From contig NC_034412.1 of assembly GCF_002078875.1 (NCBI RefSeq), forward strand, positions 30,805,065 to 30,869,064: 64,000 bases of DNA, written 5' to 3'. Origin of the DNA: Numida meleagris (Eukaryota > Chordata > Aves > Galliformes > Numididae). A program made the position numbers and the translations under genes. The notes below the pieces were generated by a model. That model was given only the letters and a program-made list of their open reading frames with translations, ran no database searches and was not told the DNA's origin. Below are positions 23,059 through 35,341 of this stretch, piece by piece (the stretch's first letter is position 1; the number at the start of each line of letters is the position of its first letter).

Positions 23059-26000
23059 CATCCTTTTTTAACAACATTCTACGATTCAATTTGTATATAT
23101 AGATATTAATAATGTTCTATTATATGCTTCTTTAGATAATAACGTTCTATTACATGTTTCTTTAGATATTAAACACTCCTTGGTTTCATACAGTTAAACA
23201 GATTCATAACTTATGAGTATGCCTTTCCCATGGCAAAGTGAGTCTCTAGAATATTGTGTAAAGCAGTGTTTATTTTTCCCAGTTTCTGGTCTGATTCTAG
23301 TTAAATGCAGAACAGAGGTTACCTTATTTATTATTTTTCTGGAAATTACAACCGGCCATGCTTTGCCATCAGGGGAGAATTCTTGTGTGGAAGATTGTAG
23401 CTACACTGAATTGAGCAGTGCCATAGTCTGACCTGAGGATTATCCATATGACTATTGAATTCAAAATGCTTCTATTGTATGTGAAATAAGAGGCACCTAA
23501 TCATCTGTGTTTATTGGCGGTGACATTTTGCAACCTAGTATTTTTATTTTAAAATAAAAACAAAACAAAGCAAACCCTCCACAGAGAATTTAGGGTTTTT
23601 TTTGTTCTTTAAACTTGCAGTATTGTATTGTTAGATGCTATAATTAAATGTTATGTGATGATCTTTCAGTGCAAAATGCTTTTATGCATTCACTTGCCAG
23701 TAGGAAACAATGATAAAATAGATTCAAGACTACTTTGATCTTTGTCCTCCCTGTTGAATAGTTTTGTTTGGTTTTGATGTCCTGCTGTTTATTTGCTAGC
23801 TCACATGGTCTAGTATGATAAAAGATAGAATCAGTAGTTCAGAATCTTCTATCAGCTTTTGCTAAAGCATTTATCAATGGTTCTTACTCTTTTCTCAGTT
23901 GATGTGTTCTGTTTAACATCACCAGTCCTTCCTTTTGGCACTGAAAAGGGTATTTCTACTTCAGAAACAGTGTGTTGCATTTATCTTTCTGCAAGGTTCT
24001 TACTCCTTGATATCTGATATTAAAACATAACATTTCTGGATTAAAATGCGAACAACTGCTGCTACTACTGTTACTTCTGTCACACATAGTTACTGCCTGC
24101 TCTCTGCTGTAATTGGTTATTTCATAACTGACCGTTTAAAGAAGCAGTCCATGGTGGAAATTTCTTGTTAGTCTCAAAAGATTTGTTTATGGATTTAACT
24201 GCAAATAAAGTTGAGGCATCTGCATGGATTTAATCCTGTGATTATATATATAATTTGAACTCTTGTTGAGTACTGAAGAACTGGTCTCACAGTGAATGTA
24301 ATTCAACTGAGCACGAGGCCTTAGTTAGATGACATCTCTCTTCTGGACTCTGATATTTATATTTATGTGATAGAGTGCTTAGCTACTGCCTAACATGCCG
24401 GAAGTATATTGTAACAGCATTTCAGTGACATAAAATAGGGTTCCCTCACACTAGGTAAGAAGTTACTGTGAAAGAAGAGGATTTATTCCATCACGCATCC
24501 ATTTAGTGTTGTATTCTCTACCTTAATCAGGTATTATGATTGTGTTCTGGGTTTTAACTATATTTAGGGAGAACTTCAGTCAGCATTATTTATTATTGGT
24601 CCAAGCTCAACTGTGCGCTTCACACATTAATCAGAATATTGGGTTTTATGGTGTTCTTTCTTTTTTAAAAATGATAATTTTAAAGGTGGATTATACAAAA
24701 TGGAAAACAAACTAAGATGCATTGAAAACTGTAAAGCTGAATGAGGCTCATTTGGAAATATAAACACACATGCAAATTAGCTTGGTCTCCTTTGGCTGCA
24801 TACTTCATGTGAGTGATTACCTTAACACAGCCTTCCCAGTGAGGTGAGTGTCAAGGCAAAATCAACAAAGAGCATCTCATGTATTCAAGGCAGAAGTCCA
24901 TACCTGTATGTGCAGTACTGCTTTTTAAACTAAATTTTCATCCTGGCAGGTGAAACCAGACAAGAAAACAGTAGTGCTTTATTGACAAATCTCTAGCATA
25001 GCACTGCTGGTACATTTCTAATAAGGCGAGGTAATAAATTTTTTTTCGCATGGTTTGAACTAACTACCCTGCTGCAACCTATCACTGTTTCATGTTCTGC
25101 CACTTGTTAGAAATAGATCCAAACATCATTCACCTCTCTCTATCCCAATAGTAAGCCTGGATCCAATTTGTTAGAACAGAATAAATATAGCCTTAAACTT
25201 CTCTACAGAGATACTATTGTTAATTAAATCAAAGGCCTTTCCATATACAGTGCTAACAGTTATAGCCCTGCATCCATTCTCCAAACAGTATATGGCATTG
25301 ATGGATAAACTCAATTAAAGCTTGAGCATTAGAGAAATAATGTGGTGAGCTGAAATGATCTTTACCAATCCACCTTTAAAAATTGCAATAAATATTTCAA
25401 AATGAAGTGTTTGTAAATTATGCTGAGGATACCTATTAGTGAGTTTGGATGGAAATTCAATTATTCTAAGTTAGTTTGATTTTGGTTAGACAATGGCACT
25501 TACTTTCTCTCCAATTATGTTACAGTATTTTACAGATGGATTAAAAATGGAATGTAAGCAGAGCAAAAAACCATTTCTGCGTTTTCCATGGCTAAAAATG
25601 AAGTGGAACCCCCATCTGCAAAAATTGTCTTGCAATTTGTCTTTTTCAAGGCAACCAATATTTTTACACAACGCGGCTAGTTTCTAAATATATATACACC
25701 TAACTGATCTTACAGTGTGCTAACTCTGAAAAACACCAGAAATTAAAATAAAATAATATATATATGTACACAATCCCGATAAGCTAAATTACTTCCTCCC
25801 ATGATGTTCAATCTGTGCTTGGGAAGCGACCTACTGATTGACACAAAAAAAAACAATAAATTGATTCAGAGAGGAAAAAAAAAGAAAAAAAACTGTTTTT
25901 TAAAAACCTCCTGCATTTATTGTGAGTGAGATGTCATTGTCCTTGTCATGTCTAACTGTACAGAGGGCACTGACTTTCAGTGTCTCTCTTTCACTAACTT

Positions 26001-27097
26001 ACCTTCACAGGAGGGCTTAAAAACTGGTTTAACCATCAAGGCAATGTTTTTATCTGCATAGAGGAAATTGTCAGATAAAAGACTCATCATTACGATGTTT
26101 GCATTCCATCAGTCTCCTGAAACTAGACCTTCTTTTCTGGACTGTTCTCAGGCTGTTCCAAATTGTGGTGCTGGTAATTGGATAGTCAAGGAATTATAAA
26201 TGAAGTGTAAAGCCATCTTCAAAGGACATTTCATTTTCTCCTCTGGTTGAGTGCCTTTGACCTGGGTCCTGATTATATGATTTACAATGTTTGTTACTTT
26301 ATAGATGTTGGATTTTAATGTATTTTACAAGGAAAATCTATATGTCCAGGATGAAGCTTTGGGAGATTTTCTCATACTTACAGCTTCAAAACAGAATTTT
26401 GCTGTACCATCCATCCTTAACACTTTTTAATCAGTGGTGTTCCTAGACTAAAATGTTGATTTTTGTCAGTGAAATATTTCAAAAGACATTATCTGAATCA
26501 TTTAGATTTAACTTATTGGGCTTTACACTGGCTTCATTTTGGACTTGTATATATTTTATAGATTCAGACATCTTCAAAATTTTATTCAGGTTCAAGAGAC
26601 AGCCTCCTGCTTGATTTTGCCAGGGTGGAATTGAACAAAAAATGCACACTCTGCTAAGGAGCTTTATTCATAGGTGACTGTTTACCTCATACTGGAAATA
26701 ATTATGTTACTTCAAACTTCATAGGATAGAAACCTGCTAATTTATTATCAACCGTAAGTACCAAAATGTAAAAGAAAGAGGAGAAACCTTTAATAGTACA
26801 TTGAAAGCAAATATACTGAAAACAAATCCTCAGTCAGTGCTTTTCTAGACTTTCAAATAAGCAGTTTTAATGAGGACACACGCTTTCCCCTGTCTATCCT
26901 TCATTTATTAAAGTCCAGCAAAAATGATAATGGAAAATACCTCATCTGTATATGCGATGAGGTAATATATTTAAATCACTCTTCTCGGAAGATTAGTGAC
27001 ACAGTATTTTAAAACTTCTAATCTCACTGATGGGTTCATATGAAGACTTGCACATCTAATGGCTTTTGTTTAATTAATATGCAGTTATCTTTGTGTT
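23059..27097. other. AT-rich non-coding stretch
   Basis: No supported gene. It holds a 30-bp imperfect tandem duplication (listed separately), A-rich tracts at 25846-25895, and several AT-rich blocks with many TAAT cores (for example 25190-25480). The blocks could be conserved non-coding DNA, but nothing in the sequence alone proves it. Confidence 0.45.
23108..23168. repeat. Imperfect tandem duplication, period 30 bp
   Basis: Two copies share GTTCTATTA and CTTCTTTAGAT / TTTCTTTAGAT. GTTCTATTA begins at 23114 and again at 23144. There are about four substitutions between the copies. Confidence 0.85.
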
Positions 27098-27290
27098 TAG
27101 GAGGATGGTCTAGTGGCTAAGGTGCTTGACTTAGACTTAAAAAAAAGTAAAATTAAAAAAAAAAAATCCAGGCCTCATCATTTGTGGCATAGGCTGGGTC
27201 ATCTCCATTTCCCTGTGCCCCTGTTCTCCATCTGCAATGTAAAGATATTTCCCTCTGAGAGCTTTACAAATCTAAAGAAGTGTTCGTAGT
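27098..27290 (+). mobile_element. Old tRNA-derived SINE, MIR-like
   Basis: The left end has a pol III A box, TGGTCTAGTGG at 27106-27116, set in a tRNA-like head. The right half has the MIR-type core: GGCTGGGTCATCTCC, then CCCTGTGCCCCTGTTCTCC and CATCTGCAATGTAAAG, the remains of the classic Cys-Ser-like tract with 'cctcagtttcc...catctgtaaaatg'. An A-rich stretch (27137-27168) lies where the B box should be, so it is probably not transcribable. The family was active before birds and mammals split, or soon after in sauropsids. It is not a real tRNA gene. Confidence 0.72.
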
Positions 27291-28003
27291 TGTGACAGAG
27301 TCAAGAACTGTGGTAAAGTGGCTGGCTTCTGTCTCTATAGAGAGACATTAAATTCAGGCAGTTTGGAAGAGTATCTGCCAGAAGACATTAGCCCTGTCAC
27401 TTACAGAAGGAACTGATGCACCTAACCATCACACAATGAACTGGTGACCTTTACAGGAACATCTGCTTCAAGTACGACAGGGGCAAATCAGAACAGTCTT
27501 TGTGTAACCAAATTATCCTTGTCAGTCGGTATGGTTGTGTAAGACCCAATTAAGTGAATGTTGGACAGTAATATTGGTATCAGCTTTAAAGGCACAACCA
27601 GCCCTTTCTGATCTGTCTGTTGAATAGACAGAATTAGGCCATATTCAGGTAAGAAATATTTCTTACTTATATATTTACTTATATAATACTTATATTTTTT
27701 ATTTTAAATGCAAGAAAGAATGAGAATGATTTTCAGTCACATAAACACAGGGCATGAATATACCTGGGAGCATGAAATAAATGCCACTGCCAGGTACTTG
27801 GCCCCTGCTTGGCAGCTGTTGAGCCCTACGATTTTGCCTGTGGGAATGCTTCTCAGCCGGGTGTGCCGATGGAGTTTCACTGCTAATGACCTGGCAAGAG
27901 AATCATTTTGGACAAAGATTCACAGGTAGGATTTTAAGCAAGGTTCTCTCAGCTTTCTTCAAAGTAGATTTTTATTATTGTTATCTTAAATAGAATATCT
28001 TAC
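27291..28003. other. Non-coding stretch before family A LTR
   Basis: No gene or repeat recognised. A 73-codon frame at 27708-27929 carries no domain I know. The last five bases (27999-28003, CTTAC) are the left target duplication of the following LTR. Confidence 0.5.
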
Positions 28004-28532
28004 TGTCAACGGTTTACAGGCGTTAGGCCCGATTCCGTGACAAAGGGGACGGGGGACCCAAGGGCCCACGTCCCGGGAAAAGGGGAAAGGGGAAAAGGGT
28101 AGGGAGATGGCCCTGAGAGCAAAGAACAGCGGCAACAATCTGAGGAGAAACAAACTAATTTACTAAATAAGATATCGGAATGCAAAACAACACACTATAA
28201 TACAATATAATTACAATTTAAGCTGATAAATCCAATACAGAGAGAGAGAATGTCCCAAAATCAAGGTAGGCCTTACTCTACTACCGACGATAAGACGGCT
28301 GGAGAGCGAGGTGCTGCCAAGACGAGAGATGGCGGAAAAAGGGATGAGGTCTTGTGATCTGCAAGTTTTTATACTGTGAGCTTTTATCTTTTCCCTCCGG
28401 CTGGAAAATGGTAACAGAGGAGCAAAGTACCGTGGGGACTGTAGTAGTCCTTCTCTTCTGAGGACCAGGTACATTCACTACATGATGTTATGATGTGGAG
28501 TACCAATAACCGAAAATCATAAAACCATGACA
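28004..28532 (-). mobile_element. Solo LTR, family A, with CTTAC target duplication
   Basis: A complete 529-bp LTR begins TGTCAACGG at 28004 and ends CCATGACA at 28532. CTTAC occurs at 27999-28003 and again at 28533-28537, a perfect 5-bp target duplication. On the minus strand the U3 carries TATAAAA (28367-28373). The element is richer in CpG than its surroundings, which suggests it is fairly young. It shares about 94% identity with the 97-base piece at the window start over the common part. No gag, pol or env remains, so it is a solo LTR. Open frames on the minus strand at 28211-28478 lie inside it and are not genes. Confidence 0.95.
28367..28373 (-). promoter_or_regulatory. TATA box in family A LTR
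   Basis: Minus-strand TATAAAA lies about 160 bases inside the U3 end of the solo LTR, as expected for a retroviral promoter. Activity today is unknown. Confidence 0.6.
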
Positions 28533-28537
28533 CTTAC

Positions 28538-29008
28538 ATAGGAATATTTAGAGATTTGTGCTCCATTTAGTTATCTCCGAATCCCCTGATGGTGTTTAAG
28601 GCTAAACCTTTCACTTAAGATGCACAGAATGAGGTAGGGCAGAGCATTTTACGTGAGTGTCCGGTTATTTACAGAAATGACTCTTGTTCTCCTTTTCGTG
28701 AAAACCTGGACTATGCACTGAACTACAGAAGAGATGTAGCTGATGGTGTACATTTAGCCAAGTGATGAATATTTAGCTGTTTTTCACTCTGCTAATCTAG
28801 ATGACTTTCCATCTTTAGTCTCCTGGTGACCCTTCTCATTTATGTAATTCTTGTAATTATATATGTGTAGAAGCCAGGTTCCCTGACCTGAGTCTTTTTT
28901 TCTATGGATGAGAAGGAGCCTGGAAATTAAAAAGTGGGAAAGCTGATAAAGTATAACATAAGTTATTATAAAAATCTGGATTTTAGTCCAGTTTTCAAGG
29001 AGTTTTTG
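28538..29008. other. Non-coding stretch
   Basis: Nothing recognised. Confidence 0.5.
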
Positions 29009-29787
29009 TTATCCAATTGGGGATGCATAGTCTATTTGCATAACAGCTTTAAATAGATAGATTGGTTTATTACTCATCGTAATTTCAGGAGAAGAAATGG
29101 ATAAAAATGTGGTTTTGCACATGTAAAAATAAATGCAGCAACCAATGACTGAACTTTCAGTTAAGTATTCCTCTTGTAAATAAACAGTCCTAAAAAATCC
29201 TTTCAGTGTCTTAAGCTGCATCCAGGTACTGTGGTTTTTATCTTTATGGTATTTGAGAAATTGGCTGTGGAGGATGTCCTGGACGATCCAAGCTTCAAAC
29301 AGATCTTTGACTTTGCCCCTTTCAGTCAGCCGTCTCAGTAGTGAAATATTACTTGGCATTAGCTTATCAGAGTTATTTTTCTTTGACCTCTGGAAGGTTC
29401 TGTTCTGTGAACAAAGGAGCAGTATGTTCTGTGGCCATGCCTTCTGCAAGTTCCTTGTGCTGGAGTGCTGGCAGTGCATGGTCTGGAACAGATGAGCTCC
29501 ACAGTGTTTTTCTCAGGAATATGAATAGTAAGAAACAAGCCCTCAAGTCACAAATCATGCCAGTCTCCTTCAGAAGCACAATTTGCAAGGTGGATGGTGA
29601 TTTATCTGACATTTCAGTTCTAAAAGACCAACCTTATTCTTGTGAGCTGTTTCTGCCTGGAAAAAAATATAGTGGAAAACCTGTGGTCACTGTATTAGAA
29701 TTGAGCACTGGACAAACCACCATCACTGTATCAAACAGCGAGGGAACCTTGGACGTGTTTGCATGCCAGTCTAGAATCTATTGGTAA
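29009..29787. other. Overlapping sense and antisense open frames, unassigned
   Basis: A minus-strand frame of 156 codons (29009-29479) and a plus-strand frame of 148 codons (29341-29787) overlap in a slightly GC-richer block. The minus frame contains a helical-looking segment (GKVKDLFEAWIVQDILHSQF). The plus frame ends with a well-mixed segment (PGKKYSGKPVVTVLELS, then TTITVSNSEG). A third plus frame over 29245-29340 reads LAVEDVLDDPSFKQIFDFAP. I recognise none of them. They could be a decayed retrocopy, an unknown single exon, or chance. No splice or poly(A) signal decides it, and no strand is clearly favoured. Confidence 0.25.
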
Positions 29788-32700
29788 TAGGTTGATGAAT
29801 CAGATGGGGTCACAACATTTGGACTGGTATTAACAGTTCAAGCATTTTGTCAGGACTACAGATAATGATTTTTCCCTCAGCGCTGAAGGTCTCTTATCCT
29901 TTCATAAAAAAAACCTTGAGGGGGCACCAAGGTAGGAGTCATCTTGCCTCCTGTCAGACATCTGCAGTGTCATGGCCTTAACTACTGTGGTCCTGGAGAC
30001 ACTTGCTGTGGTCAACAGAGGGACGTGGTTTAGAAGATATGTGGTAGATATCCACATTATGAGGTTATAAATAATTCTGTAGAAACACGTACTTCTCCAG
30101 TAGCTATAAAGTAGGAACAGTTGGCTGGTTTCGAGGTGCATGATTACAGTGAAAGGAGTTAAATTCCATCTCTACTGTTTTTACCGAGGCTCTACAGAGA
30201 GACAAGCATCCATTTGAACTGTTAGAACATCACAGAGTCCAGTACTTAGCAATTAGTTATTCTGAATGTATTAAACAGTAACTACTGATACTCTCATGTT
30301 TCTACAAACCCTTAAGAAGGGCTAGAAAAATACTGCAGATTGGATTGTAAATAGCCTGTAGATAATATTAAAGTTTTGATTCTTCAGTGAACATTCAATA
30401 TGTTGGATTATTAACATGGTGATTTCTCATAGTGTATTCATATAGTTGGCAATAATGTCTTGAATATAAAATCAAGTTTCTTCGAGATGCAGCAAAGCAC
30501 ATAAGTACTTGTCTAGCTTTAAGCATTCCAGTAGATACATTTGCGTCACAGACAGCCTTAAATGCAGGTGTTTTAAATAATTCTACTGAATTAAGGCCTG
30601 CATGTGTTCATATCAGAGCTTCACAATTTGGGTGTGAGCAACAAATGAACCAAGCAAATATGAACAGCCCTGCAGCCAGAAAACATGAAAATCAAATTTT
30701 GGCCTGGAGAAAATTCTAAAACAATCAAAAAAGTGAAACAGATTAATATTGATATTTTGTATAGTCACTGTGCATAAAGAAGATTGTGTAATGAATAAAA
30801 GATAAATGCTTTCAGTTAAAAAAAAAAAAGATTTACATGAATTTGGAAACCTATTAACATATGAAAGTTATCAGTTCATATACTTCATGCCAAATGTGCT
30901 TGAAGCATGATTGTCTAAAAGACTTAAAAATACATAATCACTCTGAAGAAAAAGCATTTATAATTTAAATTAACATAATCAGTGCTTGTCCCTGTAAGTA
31001 GTCTATTTTGCAAGTAATATTAATTATTAAGTAGCGTTAAGCTTACATCACAGAGGTTTCTGTAAAAACAATAGCTACAAATAAGATTATGTGGTATATT
31101 AGCATTAAGAAAGGTTAAATGGCATTTACTGATTGGTTTTCTTTAGACCTAACAGTCTTCAAAGAAAATAGGTAAGCCTTCTCTTTATAAGTGACCATCT
31201 TTATCATTAGCTTTCTGATTTGTAGTCTCTGTCATTTCAACAATTTACTCTGGATATGTTACTTTAACATCATAAAGAATTGAACTAATAATAAAATGAA
31301 ATGAGCAAATGCAGCTGTGAGGATTTTAAATGAGAAAGAAATAAGACTTCATAGCAGGCAGTGTAATAGTTACCATGAAATCAATAGGCATTCTCACATG
31401 GAATAACTGCTGAAACAGGACTCTTCATAACCCAATAATGATTTATTTAGCTAGTGATTCAAATGACCACCTGTAAACTACTATTCAGACAGAACAAAGG
31501 CATTTTTTTTCCAGTAAAAATACAGAACACCATTGGTTTTGTATTTCATAGCTTATTCAAGAAAAGATTCTAAGTAAATATTAATAGAACTTGTGAAGGA
31601 TTTTTCAGAATGTGGCTTACGAATCAGTGTAATTGTTGGATTGTTCAGCAGCAGCTTGCTAACTTAATATCTTTTTCTCGCTATAATCTATGGAATACTT
31701 TGAATAATATATGCAAAAATCTATGAAGTGTAAGGAAAGAGCCAGTATACTTGACTTCTCCAGTATGCATGGTATGCATGTACTGAATACAGCAGGTCAA
31801 GCCATTCATTGTATGTAACTGCCAAGGGGTTTTATCAGTTTTTCTACCTGTGAATTATCCACGACCTGATAATGATTTTTTAAATGAATGCTTGTATTTT
31901 ATGTGGTTCATCGAATAGTCTTACAAGCAAATTAAGCTTGTAGAATTTTGCAAGTGTTCATGTGAATACAATTTGCAAAATGTAATAGTCATGTTGGTTA
32001 CCCAGCTCTCATGAAACCCTATATATACTGTTATTTCTTGGCCTAATATCTGCAAACAAGAACACAGAACTAATTCAGTCTTCATAAACAGGATACAACT
32101 TAGGTGAAAAAAAAAAATTGAAACCTTTACAGTCTTATCCTCTTTCGTATTAAAAGAGCATGATATGTAGCAGAATATTTACTCGAACTAGAAATTAAAG
32201 ACTGATGAGCAGCATTCACAGTGCCTAAGTCCTATAACCAAAGTAACTCTAGTATCCCTCTTCTTTGAGTATGGTAAAGGTGCTTGTAAGGCAAAACGAT
32301 TAGTCACATTTAACTAGAGTATTCTTACATTTAGTATTGCCATTCTGAAACTGTTTTTAGAAGTCCTTTCTCTACCTAAATATAGAATTCAAATATGTAA
32401 CAGCTTCAAAAGCCTGGAATTGTCTCTTTATGGTCTCCGTGTTCAAATGTTGTCACATTTTGAACTGTCATCTTGAGTTCTAGTTTTTTTTTTTTTTTTT
32501 TTTGCTAGATTTCTCAAGAAATGATGTTTTAAGGCCTCTCTTTCAGTGCATTACTCTCTAATAACTTTTGAACTCAGCCAGGCAATTTCATTCAGATTAG
32601 AAAGAAATGCCGAAGTCTCAACTCAGCAGCGTTGGTAAAAAGAATGCAAAGAGAAGAAATTTTACCAACTCCACTGAAGGAAAGGCTGTGGTAGAATGAT

Positions 32701-33985
32701 ATGTTGTATCTCATGTGTGGCAGCAGTCAGCGTGCTATCTTATGTGTGGTCTTGTGTGTAACGATCGTAAGAATCAGTATTTATTGGATTTTGAAAAGAC
32801 CCTGAGTGTATTGAGCTTTATAAGACTAGCTGTTATTAATTCCTTCAACAGAGGTTTTGTTTGTTTTTTTTTTTGCTTTTAAATGAAAGTCAATATTCTC
32901 TAATGTCCATTTCAATACAGAAACAAAGAAAAATCTTACTCCATTGTGTCTTTCATGATAGAAAACTAATTTTTACTAAATTCACTGCTCTCCCAATTCT
33001 AACTTATAGCAAGATAGGTAAGATAAATATGTTGACTTGTGTAATGTGACTCAAGAGGCCAAAAGCAGTGCAGGAGATCTGGGACATAGTGCCTAGATGT
33101 CTGGATATATCCTCCCTTCTGGAACTCACCTTTACTTCTCCACTCCTCACAAAATGGGATATTTCCAGGGTAACCTATACCTTCTCATACTAACAGAAAA
33201 TCACTAATGAGGTTCAAAAAATGACTTTCAATTTAAGAATGGAAAAAAAAGAAACCAACCTGTATATTTATTAATGTAAAACAAATGGTAACATCAAACA
33301 GACTTTTTAAAAATCATACATTTAAGATTGGATAATTGTTATTTGAATAGTATCTCCTGCAGAGACAGAGCAGTGAAAAGTGAAGGCGAGATAATGAAAT
33401 TCAGTTTATGCATTTGTGAAATGCAGTTACTTTTGGCTTCTCTTCCCTTACCTTTTTATTAGAATTCTGCTGGCTTAAATCTGTATGAAAGTGTCAATCC
33501 ATTCTTCACTGTGAGGGAGGGCAGTTTGTTCCCTAAGAACAATACATTTCTGCAGCAGCAGTTCCTTGCTTGCAAGTAGAAGACCATGATAGTCCTACAT
33601 AATGCACTGCACATTGACCCATTCTAACAATAGTAGCTGGTACAAATTCAATTTCTGCATATGAAGAGAATATATTACACAAGGAAAATTTGTGAAATAA
33701 ATGAGACAACTATTTTGAAAGCATTTAAAAAAATGTACAATGGGTTTTAAAAGAAGGAATTAGATAAGGAATATAGAGAAACAGTAACTACTCAAAAATA
33801 TCTTATGCAGAAAAAAAAAAAAACAACCTAATAGGATTTTGTGGGAGTTTTATTTCTAATAGATTAATTTTTTAGGACCACACTCTGTTATAAAAAGACA
33901 TTTTAAATCCTTATTGTTGTGTTTCATATAAGGTGATGGCACATCTTTAAACTCTTCTCTGATGCAGGCGCTAGTAAAAGAATAT
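29788..33985. other. AT-rich non-coding stretch
   Basis: No supported gene or clear repeat. It holds A tracts at about 30819-30830 and 32107-32116 and a T20 tract at 32484-32503. Confidence 0.5.
32484..32503. repeat. T20 homopolymer
   Basis: An uninterrupted run of T. No LINE or SINE sequence adjoins it that I can recognise. Confidence 0.95.
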
Positions 33986-34345
33986 TAGATCATAGCATCA
34001 TTAAGGCTGGAAAATACCTCCAAGATCACTTAGTCCAACCATCAACTCATTACCACCATGCCAACTAAACCATGTTCCTTAGTGCAACATCTATCCTTTT
34101 CTTGAAAATTTCCAGGGATGGTGACTCTACCACTTCCCAGGGCAGCCTGTTCTAATGCCTTATGACTCTCAGAGAACAATTTTTTTTCCTCATATCCAAC
34201 CTGAAGCTCCCCTGGTGTAACTTAAGACCATTTCCTCTTGTCCTATCACTAGTTACATGGGAGAAGAAGATGACATTCACATTACTACAGTCTCCTTTCA
34301 GGTAATTGTAGAGAGTGGTGAAGTCTCTCCTGAGCCTCCTTTGAG
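33986..34345 (-). mobile_element. CR1 LINE 3' end, minus strand
   Basis: The low-coordinate edge carries a degenerate form of the reverse-complemented CR1 tail (ATCATAGCATCATTAAGGC at 33989). It is followed by CTCCAAGATCACTTAGTCC, the complement of the conserved GATGATCTTGGAGGT block. It continues through the CR1 3' coding end to about 34345. This is a 5'-truncated copy of about 360 bp, diverged enough to be an older insertion. Confidence 0.88.
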
Positions 34346-34997
34346 GTATGTAAAAATGTAAAGCAAGTTACGTGGAGTATGATCTTTATCTGCATCCTGG
34401 AAAGCCACTATTTTCCAAGTGTTTATGGAACTTGAAGTTTTATAGTTTACATAGACCTTGTGATGCAAGGTTTAATCATATTGTGGGTCTCTCCCTTGGT
34501 GTCTCTCTCAGTATTTTGTTACTTTATCATATACTAGCTTAGAGAATATGTAATTTTACTACCATGTAAGATGAATGAACATTTTTCTGCTGCTTCTCTT
34601 GAGCACCTAGGATTAAAAAATCCATACCTTCTTCAGAGGAAAATACCTGCTTAAAGATAACTCAGCAGTCCTTGACCCTTCCTTACCTTTCTTGTTCTGC
34701 TAAACCAGCTTTCTCAATTTTACCTACGTTTTAGCCATCTTAGAGTAATCTACTTCTGACAACTTGATTACTTGCTGTGACTGTTTCCAATGAGGGTAGT
34801 TCTGATACAGAATACAAATATCTGTGAGGTTCTTACTTCAAACAGATCCCTAGATAACTAATCTATGATCTCATGTGTTGTGTGTGGAGAGTCAAACAAC
34901 GAGAAGAGCAAACTGCTTAACTACTCAGAAGAAAAAAAATAAATGATGTGCCTGAAATCCTACGCTCTTACTCATTACCATGCTATTGGAGCAGGTA
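34346..34997. other. Spacer between inverted CR1 ends
   Basis: Non-coding DNA; nothing recognised. Confidence 0.5.
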
Positions 34998-35341
34998 TAG
35001 CGACCTTCCAGTACCTGAAGGGGGCCTACAAGAAAGCTGGGGAGGGACTTTTTATAAGGGCATGCAGGTAGCAACAGGATAAGGGGAAATAGTTTTAAAC
35101 TGGAAGAGGGTAGATTTAGACTAGATATCAGGAAGAAATTCTTTATTGTGAGGGTGGTGAGACACTGGAGCAGGTTGCTCAGAGAGGCTGTGGATACTCC
35201 CACCCTGGAGGCATTCAAAGGTGGGGCTTTGGGCAACCTGGTCTAGTCGGGGTGTGCCTGCCTATAGCAGGGGAGGTTGGATCTAGGTGATCTTAAAGGT
35301 TCCTTCCAACCCAAACCATTCTATGATTCTGTGATTCTATG
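34998..35341 (+). mobile_element. CR1 LINE 3' end, plus strand
   Basis: This starts with CGACCTTCCAGTACCTGAAG (35001) and runs through the GACACTGGAGCAGGTTGCTC block to the 3' signature AGGTGATCTTAAAGGTTCC and ATTCTATGATTCTGTGATTC octamers, ending near 35341. It is a 5'-truncated copy. The minus-strand 103-codon frame at 34925-35236 is antisense to CR1 and not a gene. Confidence 0.93.

Noticed and set aside
27098..27140. tRNA gene
   Set aside because: Only the A box is present; there is no B box or cloverleaf, and MIR-like core sequence follows.
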